DNA of 64,000 bases from Candidatus Thermoplasmatota archaeon (GTDB lineage: Archaea; Thermoplasmatota; SW-10-69-26; JACQPN01; JAJPHT01), in contig DATLGO010000087.1 in NCBI GenBank assembly GCA_035540375.1, positions 1-64,000 of the forward strand, given 5' to 3'. Shown here piece after piece: positions 16,268 through 24,083 of this stretch. Below the pieces are notes generated by a model. It did not search any database. It saw nothing but the letters and a program-made list of their open reading frames with translations, and had not been told where the DNA came from. The position numbers were made by a program, and so were the translations under genes. Within the stretch, counting starts at the first letter, position 1, and each line of letters opens with the position of its first letter.

Positions 16268-17350
16268 TCAAACGACCGATCGGGCGCGGAGGATGGCCCG
16301 CGAGGCCTCGACGTCCCGCGCGAAGGTCTCCATGACCGGGCCGCCCCCATGATCGACGCGCAGCATCTCGGCCGCGCCGTGCGCCGGCGTCTTCGCGCTC
16401 CAGTCGCCCCAGAGCCGCGCGTTCAACCCGCTCAGGTGGACGACCCCGAAGGCGACCGCTAGGTCATGGACGAAGCGCGCGAGCGTCCGTTCGTCGACGA
16501 AACCCTGCGGGATGGCCGTTTCCCGCGGGAGCTGGAGGTGGAGGCTCTTGACCCCCGCCGCCTGGGCGTGCCGCGTCATGTCGCCGTCGGACGTGAGGAG
16601 GAGCAGGTCCGCATGGTGCGCGCGCCGGAACGCGCCGTAGCTCTGCGCGATGAGGCGATCGTTCGTCTCCTTGTCGGTGGCGAGCGGCTCGCAGCTTGCG
16701 CGCATCGCGCGAGTGTGTTTCGTGAAGGCCTCGACCGCGTCGTATCCGAGCTTCGCCCTGCGGCCTTTCTTGAACGAGCGCCCGCGGAGCCATGACGCGG
16801 AGCGCCCCTCGTGCAGCTTGGCCGCGAGCGACGTCACGTCCGCCTCGCTGTACTTGTCGGCGATGGCGCGGTCGAGTTCCGCGAGGACGCCCTCGCTCAC
16901 GACGTAGCGGAACGACCCCATGCGGCCCGTGAGGAGGTCGAGCGGCAGCCCGCGGTCGGGGAGCCGGTTGTAGAGCGCGTTCGTGTCGAAGGCGAGGAAC
17001 GTCGGATTCGGGTTCGACGGATTCGCGGCGTTCGCGGCCTCCCGCTCGAGCGTCGCTGCCGCCTCGTCGTGGTTCGCGTATCGGAGCAATCCCGCCGAGA
17101 GCATCGCGTCGCGCAGGTCGCTCCACGCAGGCTGATCGTCCGCGAGCTTCGGCTTCGCGGGGGTGTATTTCTCGCGCGCGGCATCGAGCGCTTCCTCCGA
17201 AACGCCGTGCGTGATGGCGCCGCTTCGCGGGTCGTACTCGAAAAGCGCGAGATTGAAGTACGGATAGCGGACGACGAGTCGTTCCCGCCGGTCGTGGAGC
17301 GCGTTGAGGAGCGCGACGAACTCGTGCGAGGCGACGACGAGATCAGTCAT
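16268..17350 (-). CDS. PIN-like domain nuclease linked to CARF genes
   Basis: A 360-aa protein. The first 110 residues form an unassigned domain. From about residue 115 it reads as a PIN-type RNase: FLAFDTNALYN (D122), VVSEGVLAELD (E153/E158), a central Lys-rich helix, TNDRLIAQSYGA (D231), then LLLLTSDGDM (D255, D257). These acidic residues are the metal-binding set expected of an active PIN nuclease. It is longer than VapC toxins and no antitoxin is adjacent. Its start overlaps the CARF-like gene by 8 nt. By context it may be the effector that the CARF proteins control (inference). Confidence 0.75.
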   Translation of the reverse strand: MTDLVVASHEFVALLNALHDRRERLVVRYPYFNLALFEYDPRSGAITHGVSEEALDAAREKYTPAKPKLADDQPAWSDLRDAMLSAGLLRYANHDEAAATLEREAANAANPSNPNPTFLAFDTNALYNRLPDRGLPLDLLTGRMGSFRYVVSEGVLAELDRAIADKYSEADVTSLAAKLHEGRSASWLRGRSFKKGRRAKLGYDAVEAFTKHTRAMRASCEPLATDKETNDRLIAQSYGAFRRAHHADLLLLTSDGDMTRHAQAAGVKSLHLQLPRETAIPQGFVDERTLARFVHDLAVAFGVVHLSGLNARLWGDWSAKTPAHGAAEMLRVDHGGGPVMETFARDVEASRAILRARSVV

Positions 17351-17825
17351 CGGCGAGGCCCTCCTCGGACAGATCGCGGGCGCGTTGGATGCGCGCCGGG
17401 ACGAGCGGATACGGGAGGTCGCGGTAGTCGTACCCCGCGACGTCGAGGTAGAACACGTGATCGGGTCTGCCGCTTCGGGCCGCGTCGAAGAGCGCGAGCT
17501 TCGCGACGGTGCGGCCCGGGGTGACGTCCACGGCCACCTTCCTCGCCTCCATCTGGGCCTTCTTGATGAGACGCAGGGCCTCGTTGCGGATCGCCGCGAA
17601 ATCGTCGATCTTCACGGGCACGAGATGGATGACGGGTTTCTCGACGCCGAGCGCCTGCAGCGCGACGCCGATTTGGTCGACGAGCCGCCGCGCGCGGTCC
17701 GTCGTCGCGTCGGGCGTGAAGACGTGCACGTCCTTGGGGACGAAGCGCCGCTGGCGCGCGGCCGCCCAGAGGCTGTTGAGCGTCGCGAATTCGGACGCAT
17801 ACTCCTGCGTGATGAGGACGGTCAC
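17343..17825 (-). CDS. Stand-alone CARF-like domain protein
   Basis: 160 residues with a Rossmann-like pattern: strand MTVLITQEYA, strand VHVFTPDA, then KVAVDVTPGRTVAKLALFDA (97-116). That last segment corresponds to the (T/D)xTGGT nucleotide-binding loop of CARF proteins but reads DVTPGRT instead of TGGT. No HTH or nuclease domain is attached. CARF domains bind cyclic oligoadenylates in type III CRISPR signalling; this one may be a sensor subunit or a ring-nuclease-like protein. It overlaps the upstream CARF-wHTH stop (ATGA) and the PIN gene. Confidence 0.65.
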   Translation of the reverse strand: MTVLITQEYASEFATLNSLWAAARQRRFVPKDVHVFTPDATTDRARRLVDQIGVALQALGVEKPVIHLVPVKIDDFAAIRNEALRLIKKAQMEARKVAVDVTPGRTVAKLALFDAARSGRPDHVFYLDVAGYDYRDLPYPLVPARIQRARDLSEEGLADD

Positions 17826-18436
17826 GCCGACCCCCCCGCGGCGACGAAGTGCGACCGATAGTAGTGGCCTGCCGCGGTGAGCGACGCGGTCAGGTGGTCG
17901 GCGCGGACGAGGCCGGCCTTGCGCAGGCGGAGAAGCGCTCCCTTGAGTGTCGCGGGCGCGAGGCCCGAGGTCGCCGAAAGCGCCGCCTGCGTGGCCTCGC
18001 CCTTCACCGGAAGCGCGAGGAGCACGCCGCGGTCCGTTTCGAGGATGCGGTCCGCGAGCTTCACCGAGACGGCGACCGGGAGCCGGGACACGCCGCGGGC
18101 GTGGCAGAAGAAGGCCTCGACGCCCTCCTCGAAGGCGGCAAGCATGAGCGCGGTCGTGACGAGGTTCGGCCCGCCGCCGACGTGCACCCGCACCCCGCCC
18201 TTGCGATGGGCCTGGATCGCGGCGCGCGCCGCGGCGAGCGTCCCGAGGAGGTCGGCGGCGTCCACGCCCACGACGTCGACGTCGACCCCGGTGAGACGCT
18301 CGTTTTCGCGCACCGCGTCCATCTCGACGCTCTTGGGGTCGGCCGTGACGACAACGAGCCGCGATCGCCCGACGAGCCGTCGCGCGGCGTCGAAGGCTTC
18401 GCGGTCGAGGCCGTGCCCGGTCAGAAGCGTCGCCAT
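17822..18436 (-). CDS. CARF-like wHTH protein (second of pair)
   Basis: 204 residues. The N-terminal part starts MATLLTGHGLD, the CARF strand-plus-glycine opening, and carries VHVGGGPNLVTTALMLA (85-100) where CARF proteins have the TGGT loop. The C-terminal 60 residues form a winged helix (GEATQAALSATSGLAPATLKGALLRLRKAGLV). It is similar in plan to Csa3-type regulators. It begins 2 nt after the stop of the first CARF-wHTH gene. Its ligand loop is altered (GGGPN), so its ligand may differ from that of its neighbour. Confidence 0.75.
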   Translation of the reverse strand: MATLLTGHGLDREAFDAARRLVGRSRLVVVTADPKSVEMDAVRENERLTGVDVDVVGVDAADLLGTLAAARAAIQAHRKGGVRVHVGGGPNLVTTALMLAAFEEGVEAFFCHARGVSRLPVAVSVKLADRILETDRGVLLALPVKGEATQAALSATSGLAPATLKGALLRLRKAGLVRADHLTASLTAAGHYYRSHFVAAGGSA

Positions 18437-18438
18437 GC

Positions 18439-19068
18439 TCACGGCCCCATGAGGAGGAGCGCGGCGGATTCGCGCACGCGCAGCGTCTCGCGGCGGGCGT
18501 CCTTCGGGTCGGCCTCGCTCGAGAGGAGCTGCTTCGCCTTCAGGTTCGTGACGTGGTGGCTCACCGTGCCGCGACTGAGCTTGAGCGCGCGCATGATCTC
18601 GGCCTGGTCGCATCCCTTCGCGCCCTTCTCGGAAACGAAGCGCAGGACGCGGCGCTGGGGCTCGTTCAGGATCTCTTCGTAGCGAAGGCTCAGAAGCGGG
18701 AGCCGGACCTCCTTCTGGCTGCGCTCGTCGATGTACACCGCGCGCACGCCTTCGAGGATGCACGCGAGCGTCGCCGCGGCGCTGATGACGGGCGTCCCGC
18801 CCGTGATGTTGAACACGACGTTCTCCGCGCCTTCCTTGCGAAGGTCCGCGCGCATCGCCTTCGCGCACTGGATGATGTCGAACGCGTCGAGCGCGATGGC
18901 CTTCGCCGCGAGGCCGCGCTCGCGGCAGAATGCGCGAACCTGCTCCGCGGCCTCCCGGCTCTTCGCCGCGTGGTCGTGGTAGAAGACGAGCTTGGTCACG
19001 TCGTCGTAGGCCGTGACCGTCGGGAGCAGTTTGCCCGGCGTGAAGCCGAGGGTGCCAAAGACGATGAT
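18439..19068 (-). CDS. CARF-wHTH protein (Csa3-like), probable AUC start
   Basis: A ligand-controlled regulator: a CARF domain with the canonical NITGGTPVIS loop, then a winged helix (DQAEIMRALKLSRGTVSHHVTNLKAKQLL). The first conventional start is GTG at 18999 (186 aa), but that would lose the first strand of the fold. The reading frame upstream encodes IIVFGTLGFTPGKLLP, a good CARF first strand with the LGF turn. No ATG, GTG or TTG occurs between that and an in-frame TAA at the promoter. A strong GGGGAGGT (19075-19082) sits 6 nt before ATC at 19066-19068, so initiation at AUC is proposed (209 aa). It is the first gene of a six-gene minus-strand operon. Confidence 0.75.
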   Translation of the reverse strand: MIVFGTLGFTPGKLLPTVTAYDDVTKLVFYHDHAAKSREAAEQVRAFCRERGLAAKAIALDAFDIIQCAKAMRADLRKEGAENVVFNITGGTPVISAAATLACILEGVRAVYIDERSQKEVRLPLLSLRYEEILNEPQRRVLRFVSEKGAKGCDQAEIMRALKLSRGTVSHHVTNLKAKQLLSSEADPKDARRETLRVRESAALLLMGP

Positions 19069-19074
19069 GTTGAG

Positions 19075-19139
19075 ACCTCCCCGTTCGAGCGGCCGTGAAA
19101 TATTCGACCGGGGCGGATAGATGGTGTTGGATTATTTAA
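19075..19139 (-). promoter_or_regulatory. Promoter and ribosome site of the CARF operon
   Basis: On the minus strand TTAAATAAT (19139-19131) is a good archaeal TATA-like element. Transcription would start near 19105-19110. GGGGAGGT at 19082-19075 is a near-perfect Shine-Dalgarno sequence, 6 nt upstream of the proposed AUC start. A second AT-rich patch, AATATTT (19104-19098), lies between them. Confidence 0.5.
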
Positions 19140-19151
19140 CGAATCGTAGAA

Positions 19152-19179
19152 CGAGCGGGGCCGGACCCGGCCCCGCTCG
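19152..19179 (-). terminator. Perfect 13-bp GC hairpin between two minus-strand operons
   Basis: Arms at 19152-19164 and 19167-19179 are perfectly complementary (CGAGCGGGGCCGG and its reverse complement) around two bases. It begins 8 nt after the stop of the gene ending at 19188 and lies just upstream of the CARF promoter. On the minus strand it is followed by a moderately T-rich stretch. Most simply it ends the upstream transcript, although archaeal termination relies mainly on T-runs. Confidence 0.5.
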
Positions 19180-19187
19180 GGTCGCGC

Positions 19188-20249
19188 CTACGCCGTCCGG
19201 TCGAGCATGCGCCGGGCGGCGAAGGCGAGGAAGGCCGCGACGAAGGCGCCGACGACGATGGCGAGGAACGTCGGGCTCATGACGAGCGCGAGCGTCGCGC
19301 TCACCCACGAGGCGGCGCGCGGCGCGGGCTCTCCCGCCGTCTCCGTCGCGACCGTCTCCTGGGGCGCCCCTTCCTCGATCCGCGTCTCGGCAGGCGCGGT
19401 CGCGCCGGGCGTGCCCATCGTGAAGAACACGCGCGGCCCGTCGGTCTCCTTCGCGCTCCCCGCCACCGTCTGGAGGAGGATGCTCGAGCCGATGTCGTGC
19501 TGCACGAGGTGGGGCACGCGGTCGACGCTGCCCGTGACGTGCTCCACGACGGCGGGGTCGAATTCTCCGTTCGCGCTTACGCCGTTGAGCTTCGTGAAGG
19601 AGTACGTCCCGCTCGCGCGCGCGACGACGCGACCGGCGCCGTCCGTCACCGTGAAGAGATACGGCACGCTCGGCGCGGCGCGCGCGAGCGACACCGTCGC
19701 GCGCACCTCGCGTCCGACCGCGCGGACCGTCTGGGACTCCGCCGCGCTGATCTCGCCATCAGCGTCGGCATCGATGCCGAGCGTCGCGCTGCAGCAGTCC
19801 GGCGTCCGCAGGTGGCCGACGAGCGCGACGGTCGCGCTCACGTGCCCCTTCACGACGCGCAGGCTCGTCGTGTCGCGCGGGAGGTCGAGGCGACCGGAAT
19901 CCACCTCGCTTCCGAGGATGCGGATGCCCTCCGCGGAGAGCTCGCCGCCCACGCGGAGAAGTCGAACCCCGGCGAGCGTGGCAAGCTCCACCGACCAGGA
20001 CCCCGCGCCGCCTTCGACGGGCAGGGAAAGGCTTCCCGCGAGGGCGTCGCCCGCGCGCGCCGCGAGCGTCGTCTCGGCCGTCGCGTTCGCGAAGGTCGCG
20101 CGGAACGTCCCCTGGAAGGGGGCGCGCGCGACCACGTCGCCCAGCTCGAAGGTGACGAACAGGAAGGAATCCCCGGCCGGAGCGGCGGGGGCCGTCGGCA
20201 CGAGGGCGGTCGCGAGAACGAGCGCGGCGATGGAAAGCGTGGTGCGCAT
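19188..20249 (-). CDS. Secreted or surface protein with C-terminal membrane anchor
   Basis: 353 residues, function unknown. Signal peptide MRTTLSIAALVLATALVPTAPAAPA, a beta-rich exterior with an acidic loop DADADGEISAAES (EF-hand-like, possible Ca2+ site), a Pro/Glu-rich linker (ETVATETAGEPAP) and a C-terminal helix (SPTFLAIVVGAFVAAFLAFAARRM) followed by a short basic tail. It is the last of three closely spaced minus-strand genes, 5 nt after the preceding stop, so probably works with them at the envelope. Confidence 0.8.
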   Translation of the reverse strand: MRTTLSIAALVLATALVPTAPAAPAGDSFLFVTFELGDVVARAPFQGTFRATFANATAETTLAARAGDALAGSLSLPVEGGAGSWSVELATLAGVRLLRVGGELSAEGIRILGSEVDSGRLDLPRDTTSLRVVKGHVSATVALVGHLRTPDCCSATLGIDADADGEISAAESQTVRAVGREVRATVSLARAAPSVPYLFTVTDGAGRVVARASGTYSFTKLNGVSANGEFDPAVVEHVTGSVDRVPHLVQHDIGSSILLQTVAGSAKETDGPRVFFTMGTPGATAPAETRIEEGAPQETVATETAGEPAPRAASWVSATLALVMSPTFLAIVVGAFVAAFLAFAARRMLDRTA

Positions 20250-20254
20250 GTGTT

Positions 20255-20971
20255 TCACCCGTGGATGATCCCCGTCTGGGGCGTGAGATTCGCGAGGGCG
20301 CGGTCCGAGCGCTCGACGTACTGGGCGTAGCCGGGCTCGGTGCGGAGCGTCGGGAAGACGGCGTCGATCTCGGCGTCGGAGAGCTGGACGAGGATCGCCC
20401 AGTGGAGGTCCTCGCCCGGCCGCTCGTGATGGCTCCACATGTGGCGGTGCGGCCGGTACGTCGTGTCCATCTGGCGGTAGAGCGACTCCCCCTGGCGCGT
20501 GTCGCCGGCCGAGATGAGCCACATCATGGGCGAGCCGTGTCCCTCGGCGGGCGCCGTGAGCGGACGCGGGCCGTACGTGTCGACGCCTTCGAGCAGGCGC
20601 TCGATCGCGTCCTGGATGCCATACTCGCCGATCGACGTCTGGACCGCGGTGGGCGTCATGAAGATGCCTGGCATCAGCTCCTTCGCGAACGTGCCGGGCT
20701 CGCGGCCGTGCGTCGTCCGGAGGACGACGAGGTCGAAGAGGTCGAGCACGTTCTGGAGCGCCAGGTCCGTCTCGGTGCGGGCGCCCTTGTTGACGACGAC
20801 GAGGTTGAGCTCCGACGGGCCGAAGCGCGCGAGGTGATCCGCAAGCAGGCCGTCGTTCGTGACGCCCTTCGACCCGCTCGTCGCGGATCGGGCGACGCGC
20901 TGGACGACCTCGAGCGGCGCGATGCGGCGGCTTCCCGGCAGGCTCGATCCCCTGAATCCGTTGGTGTGCAT
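20255..20971 (-). CDS. Conserved-looking cytoplasmic protein, unknown function
   Basis: 238 residues, no signal peptide or membrane segment. It has alternating strands and helices (LNLVVVNKGA, LFDLVVLRTTHG, GSPMMWLISAGD), a His-rich patch (YRPHRHMWSHHERPGEDLHW) and an aromatic C-terminus. VVVNKG and FDLVVLRTT recall Rossmann-like strands, but no Walker or other nucleotide motif is complete, so I assign no family. It lies 9 nt after a membrane protein gene and 5 nt before a secreted-protein gene, in one operon. Confidence 0.7.
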   Translation of the reverse strand: MHTNGFRGSSLPGSRRIAPLEVVQRVARSATSGSKGVTNDGLLADHLARFGPSELNLVVVNKGARTETDLALQNVLDLFDLVVLRTTHGREPGTFAKELMPGIFMTPTAVQTSIGEYGIQDAIERLLEGVDTYGPRPLTAPAEGHGSPMMWLISAGDTRQGESLYRQMDTTYRPHRHMWSHHERPGEDLHWAILVQLSDAEIDAVFPTLRTEPGYAQYVERSDRALANLTPQTGIIHG

Positions 20972-20980
20972 GCGGTTTCC

Positions 20981-21745
20981 TCACAGGACCTTGACGCTCT
21001 CGACGACGGGCTCGACGGGCGTCTCCGCGGTGAGCGGCTGCGCGGCGTCGGTCACGAAGCAGTTCATCCGGAGCTTCGCGGGCGTTCGCGCGAAGTCCTC
21101 CCTCAGGGCGTGCGCGCGCGTGAGGCTCGTGTAACCCTTGCCGACGCCGACCACGACGCGCAGCAGCGAAAGCTGGGACGCGTCGCGCTTCAGGCGCTCG
21201 AGCGCCTTCGCGTGTTTCACGCGCTCCCGGCTTGCGAGCTGCAGGGCCGGCTGGACCTTCGAGTCGCCGGCCCGCGTCGGCTCCAGGAAGAGCACGGGCT
21301 CGCCCCACACGCGCTTCGAGAAGCCCCACGCGTCCTTCGGCCGGACGACGTACTTCCGGCGGTGGCTTGCGACGAATCGCCGTTCGGTCGCCGGCAGCGC
21401 TTCGCCTTCGGCGAGCGCGGCCGCGGTGACGCTTCCGGCCGAGAACTCGAGGATCGGGGCGGTTTCACGCGCGCGGGCCGCGGCGCGGCGCCGACCGATC
21501 ACGTCGCGCAGAAGGAGCGTGACGCTTGCGAACGTCAGCGCGAGGAACACGAGGACGCCTCCGAGGAGGAGCAGCTCGCGGACCTCGAGCGGGATGCGTT
21601 CCCAGACGGCCACTACGTGTCCGCCGAACAGGCCCCATGCCAGGTACGCCGTCATGCCGCCGACGACGAGGCCGAGCGACACGACGCCGATGAGCTTCAG
21701 CGTGCGGGCCGCGCCCTTGACCTCGCGCCACAGGTTCGCGATCAT
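20981..21745 (-). CDS. Two-helix membrane protein, unknown function
   Basis: 254 residues. Two transmembrane helices lie near residues 17-40 (LIGVVSLGLVVGGMTAYLAW) and 55-80 (ELLLLGGVLVFLALTFASVT). A cytoplasmic domain of about 170 residues rich in Arg and Lys follows (RRFVASHRRKYVVRPKDAWGF). No known domain recognised. It is the first gene of a three-gene operon with an unknown soluble protein and an anchored exterior protein, and is divergent from the gene at 21838. Confidence 0.75.
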   Translation of the reverse strand: MIANLWREVKGAARTLKLIGVVSLGLVVGGMTAYLAWGLFGGHVVAVWERIPLEVRELLLLGGVLVFLALTFASVTLLLRDVIGRRRAAARARETAPILEFSAGSVTAAALAEGEALPATERRFVASHRRKYVVRPKDAWGFSKRVWGEPVLFLEPTRAGDSKVQPALQLASRERVKHAKALERLKRDASQLSLLRVVVGVGKGYTSLTRAHALREDFARTPAKLRMNCFVTDAAQPLTAETPVEPVVESVKVL

Positions 21746-21783
21746 CGGGGCCGCCGACGACAGCCCGGCGGAGAATTCCTGCG

Positions 21784-21796
21784 TCGAAACGTTCGA
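21784..21796. promoter_or_regulatory. Palindrome in a divergent intergenic region
   Basis: TCGAA-ACG-TTCGA, perfect 5-bp arms, lies in the 92-nt gap between divergent genes at 21745 (minus) and 21838 (plus), about 39 nt from the minus-strand start. GAATTC occurs on both sides of it. Candidate operator for either gene. Confidence 0.3.
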
Positions 21797-21837
21797 ATTC
21801 CCTCAGGACACGCGCGCCATTCGATGCCCGATCGAAC

Positions 21838-22437
21838 GTGACGAAGGGATTCCTTTCCGCCGCCGCGTCGAGGCGGGGTCGGAGGCCTTTCTTGGAGATC
21901 CATCCCCATCCCACGTCCCCCGAGGCGCCGCGCGCGAACGCCCATCCCCTCGGTCTTCGGGACGCGTTCCGGCCCCCCACCGTGCTCGACGTGACGAGCG
22001 TCGCGGCCGCGCGGGGTTTCGTCGCGCGCGTCGGCGTGAGCCGAGTCGTCGAGGAGCGCGTGCTGCGCGTCCACAGTCAGTGCCTCTGCCCGCACTGCGA
22101 AAGCGTCGCCGCCGCGGAGATGCGCGACCGGCTCGAGCGCCTTCTCGGCGCGCTCGAAAGCGCCATCGCGGCCGCGGAGGACGGCGCGCAGGAGGTCCCT
22201 TTCCTGCTCGACATCCCGGTGCGTTGGCCGGGGCCCCCCGGACGCCGGTTCGCGGGCCTCAGGGCGCGGCTGGTCCCGCTCGACGATGGACCGATCCTCC
22301 TCATCACGATGGGCGACGAGGTGCACGAGGCGCCGTTCGCCTTCCGTCTCGGCTCCGCCAGCCCTGGCTACGGTCCGGCCTTCTTCCTTGCGACCGCTGA
22401 CGGCGACGCCGTCCGGGGGGAACGCTCGCATCCATGA
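21838..22437 (+). CDS. Hypothetical protein with CxCxxC motif
   Basis: 199 residues from GTG at 21838; a later GTG at 21982 (151 aa) is also possible and would remove a Pro/Arg-rich leader. The third codon positions are strongly GC-rich in this frame, supporting a real gene over the opposite-strand frame. One cysteine cluster (QCLCPHCES) could bind metal or be redox active. It is followed by a helix (AEMRDRLERLLGALESAIAAAEDG) and a beta-rich C-terminus. Family not recognised. Confidence 0.6.
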   Translation: MTKGFLSAAASRRGRRPFLEIHPHPTSPEAPRANAHPLGLRDAFRPPTVLDVTSVAAARGFVARVGVSRVVEERVLRVHSQCLCPHCESVAAAEMRDRLERLLGALESAIAAAEDGAQEVPFLLDIPVRWPGPPGRRFAGLRARLVPLDDGPILLITMGDEVHEAPFAFRLGSASPGYGPAFFLATADGDAVRGERSHP

Positions 22438-22523
22438 GTTTCCGGGCATCCGTCACAATCGTTTGATCACGGCCCAAACGATCTCACGCCAGTCTTTCGC
22501 CCGCCGCGGTCCTCGTCCGTCTC

Positions 22524-22664
22524 ATGAGCGCGACGTGCGCATGCTGCGGCGGCATCCTCGGGGCCGATTCCTGGTCCTTGACCATCTGCGACGAGGCCTG
22601 CCTCGATGCCGCCGCGGCCGCGTTCACGGCGGCGCCTTCCCGCGTCGGCTTCGCCGAAGCCTGA
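22524..22664 (+). CDS. 46-aa zinc-knuckle-like mini-protein
   Basis: Short frame from ATG at 22524 to TGA at 22662. The product begins MSATCACCGGILG and continues TICDEACLDAAAAA. Five cysteines in two clusters (CxCC, then CxxxC) within 23 residues are what a small zinc ribbon or knuckle needs, and codons have the local GC-rich third positions. It stands alone between the gene ending at 22437 and the pilin operon. Partners unknown. Confidence 0.5.
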   Translation: MSATCACCGGILGADSWSLTICDEACLDAAAAAFTAAPSRVGFAEA

Positions 22665-22690
22665 CGTGGTCACGTCCACCGATCATCGCG

Positions 22691-22760
22691 AAAGATTAAG
22701 CGGAGCGCGCGCCCCCGCGGCGCGTCGGGCGAGGTCCGGGACGCACGTCCCGTCCTCGCC
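22691..22760 (+). promoter_or_regulatory. TATA-like box and leader hairpin of the pilin operon
   Basis: AAAGATTAAG at 22691-22700 is the AT-rich element nearest the operon. With usual archaeal spacing, transcription would start near 22725, so the hairpin at 22728-22760 would lie in the leader. Its stem is GGCGAGG / CCTCGCC outside and CGGGACG / CGTCCCG inside around CA, with a small bulge. It ends 20 nt before the ATG at 22781. It could instead end the transcript of the mini-gene at 22664. Confidence 0.4.
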
Positions 22761-22780
22761 GGCTGCGTCGAGGATGTATC

Positions 22781-24082
22781 ATGATGCCGCGCTCCGCCCA
22801 TGGTCGCGACCGCTTCGCCGAACGCCGCCCGAGGCGCGCCCTCGGGGACGATGCCCTCTCGGACGTCGTCGCCACGATGCTCCTCGTGGGCGTCACGGCC
22901 TCTCTCGTGGCGGGCGCGTCGCTCGGCCTCGTTTCGACGAGCGGCGCCCCCTTGCCTCCCTCCGGCCTCGCTCTCGCGGCCGCGGCGCTCGAGGGGTCGG
23001 ATCACGTCACGCTTGTCCACGCGGGCGGTGAGACGTTCAGCGGCGGCTCGCTCCGCGTCGTCGTCACGGTGGACGGACGGAAGGCGCACGATGCCCCGCT
23101 TGCGGCCGAGCGATTCGGGCTCGGGGACGCCGTCGCCGTGCCGGTCGCGCAAACCCTCGCGCTCGGAGGCGCCGTGTCGGTCGCCGTCATCGACGTCGCG
23201 CGAGGCCACACGCTCGCGACGGCGGAGCTCGACGTATCGGGCGCGGTCGTCCCCCGCGTCGATCCTCCTCCCGCCTTCACCATGAGGCTGCGCGTCCTCG
23301 GGGCCGGGTCGCCCATCGTCCTCGCCCCGCCCGCCGAGATCCTCGTCGAGGCCGACGTGTCCCACGAGGCCGGCCGCAAGAACGTGCGCCACGTCTACGT
23401 CGATCTCACGTCGATGAAGGGCCCCGCGTGGGCGGCCCTGCGCGACGACGGCGCGGGCGGAGACCGCCTCGCGGGCGACGGCGTCTGGGGCGCGCTCGTG
23501 CTCGTGCCGCGCGACGTCTCGGGGGGCTCGAAGACGCTCGATGCGACGGCCATCGATTTCGACGGACGGCGCGCGACGGCCTCCGTCGTCGTCGAGCTCG
23601 TCCGACGCCTCGAGGCGACGGAGGAGTCCGCGAACCCGACGAGCACCCCGATGCCGGACGCGCGGACCTGTCCCGGGGGAACCGGAGCCGTCGCGGGCTA
23701 CCGTTACGGGATCTCGGGCGCGGCCGCGGCCGATCTCGGCGGCGCCGTGAGGCCGGGGGACCACGTGACCGCCTACGTGACGATCGCGCCCGGGTGCGCG
23801 AACGTGACCGTCTCGCTCGTGACGTACCGGGCGCCCTCGGCCGCGTTCTCATGGGAGACGGCCGGCGGGCAGACCCTGTTCGACAGCGCGACCGCGGTCC
23901 TGGGGCCTGGCGAGCATGCGCTCGAGGTCGACGTGCCGGACTGCCATTTCCAGGTCAGTCTCGTCCTCGGCTTGCCCATCGTCGCGCAGGGTCCCGAGCA
24001 CACGAACAACTTCTATTCCAGGCAGAACCGGCTCCTCGACGCCGACAACGGCGGCGACCGGTCCTGCGTTTCGGAGGCTTGA
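22781..24082 (+). CDS. Archaeal type IV pilin-like protein with large head
   Basis: 433 residues. A basic leader (RRPRRALGDDALSD) is followed by the hydrophobic helix VVATMLLVGVTASLVAGASLGLV, the arrangement of archaeal class III (pilin) signal sequences cut by a prepilin peptidase. The remainder is a beta-rich head, including RRDG-type repeats around LRDDGAGGDRLAGDGVWGA, a pattern seen in choice-of-anchor and Ig-like domains. At more than 400 residues it is much larger than ordinary pilins. It is the first of three consecutive pilin-like genes, the next starting after 1 nt. Confidence 0.8.
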   Translation: MMPRSAHGRDRFAERRPRRALGDDALSDVVATMLLVGVTASLVAGASLGLVSTSGAPLPPSGLALAAAALEGSDHVTLVHAGGETFSGGSLRVVVTVDGRKAHDAPLAAERFGLGDAVAVPVAQTLALGGAVSVAVIDVARGHTLATAELDVSGAVVPRVDPPPAFTMRLRVLGAGSPIVLAPPAEILVEADVSHEAGRKNVRHVYVDLTSMKGPAWAALRDDGAGGDRLAGDGVWGALVLVPRDVSGGSKTLDATAIDFDGRRATASVVVELVRRLEATEESANPTSTPMPDARTCPGGTGAVAGYRYGISGAAAADLGGAVRPGDHVTAYVTIAPGCANVTVSLVTYRAPSAAFSWETAGGQTLFDSATAVLGPGEHALEVDVPDCHFQVSLVLGLPIVAQGPEHTNNFYSRQNRLLDADNGGDRSCVSEA

Positions 24083-24083
24083 G

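Noticed and set aside
20260-21841. 526-aa plus-strand frame across the three-gene operon
   Set aside because: Shadow frame: it spans intergenic gaps and two real minus-strand genes and has low-complexity charged composition.
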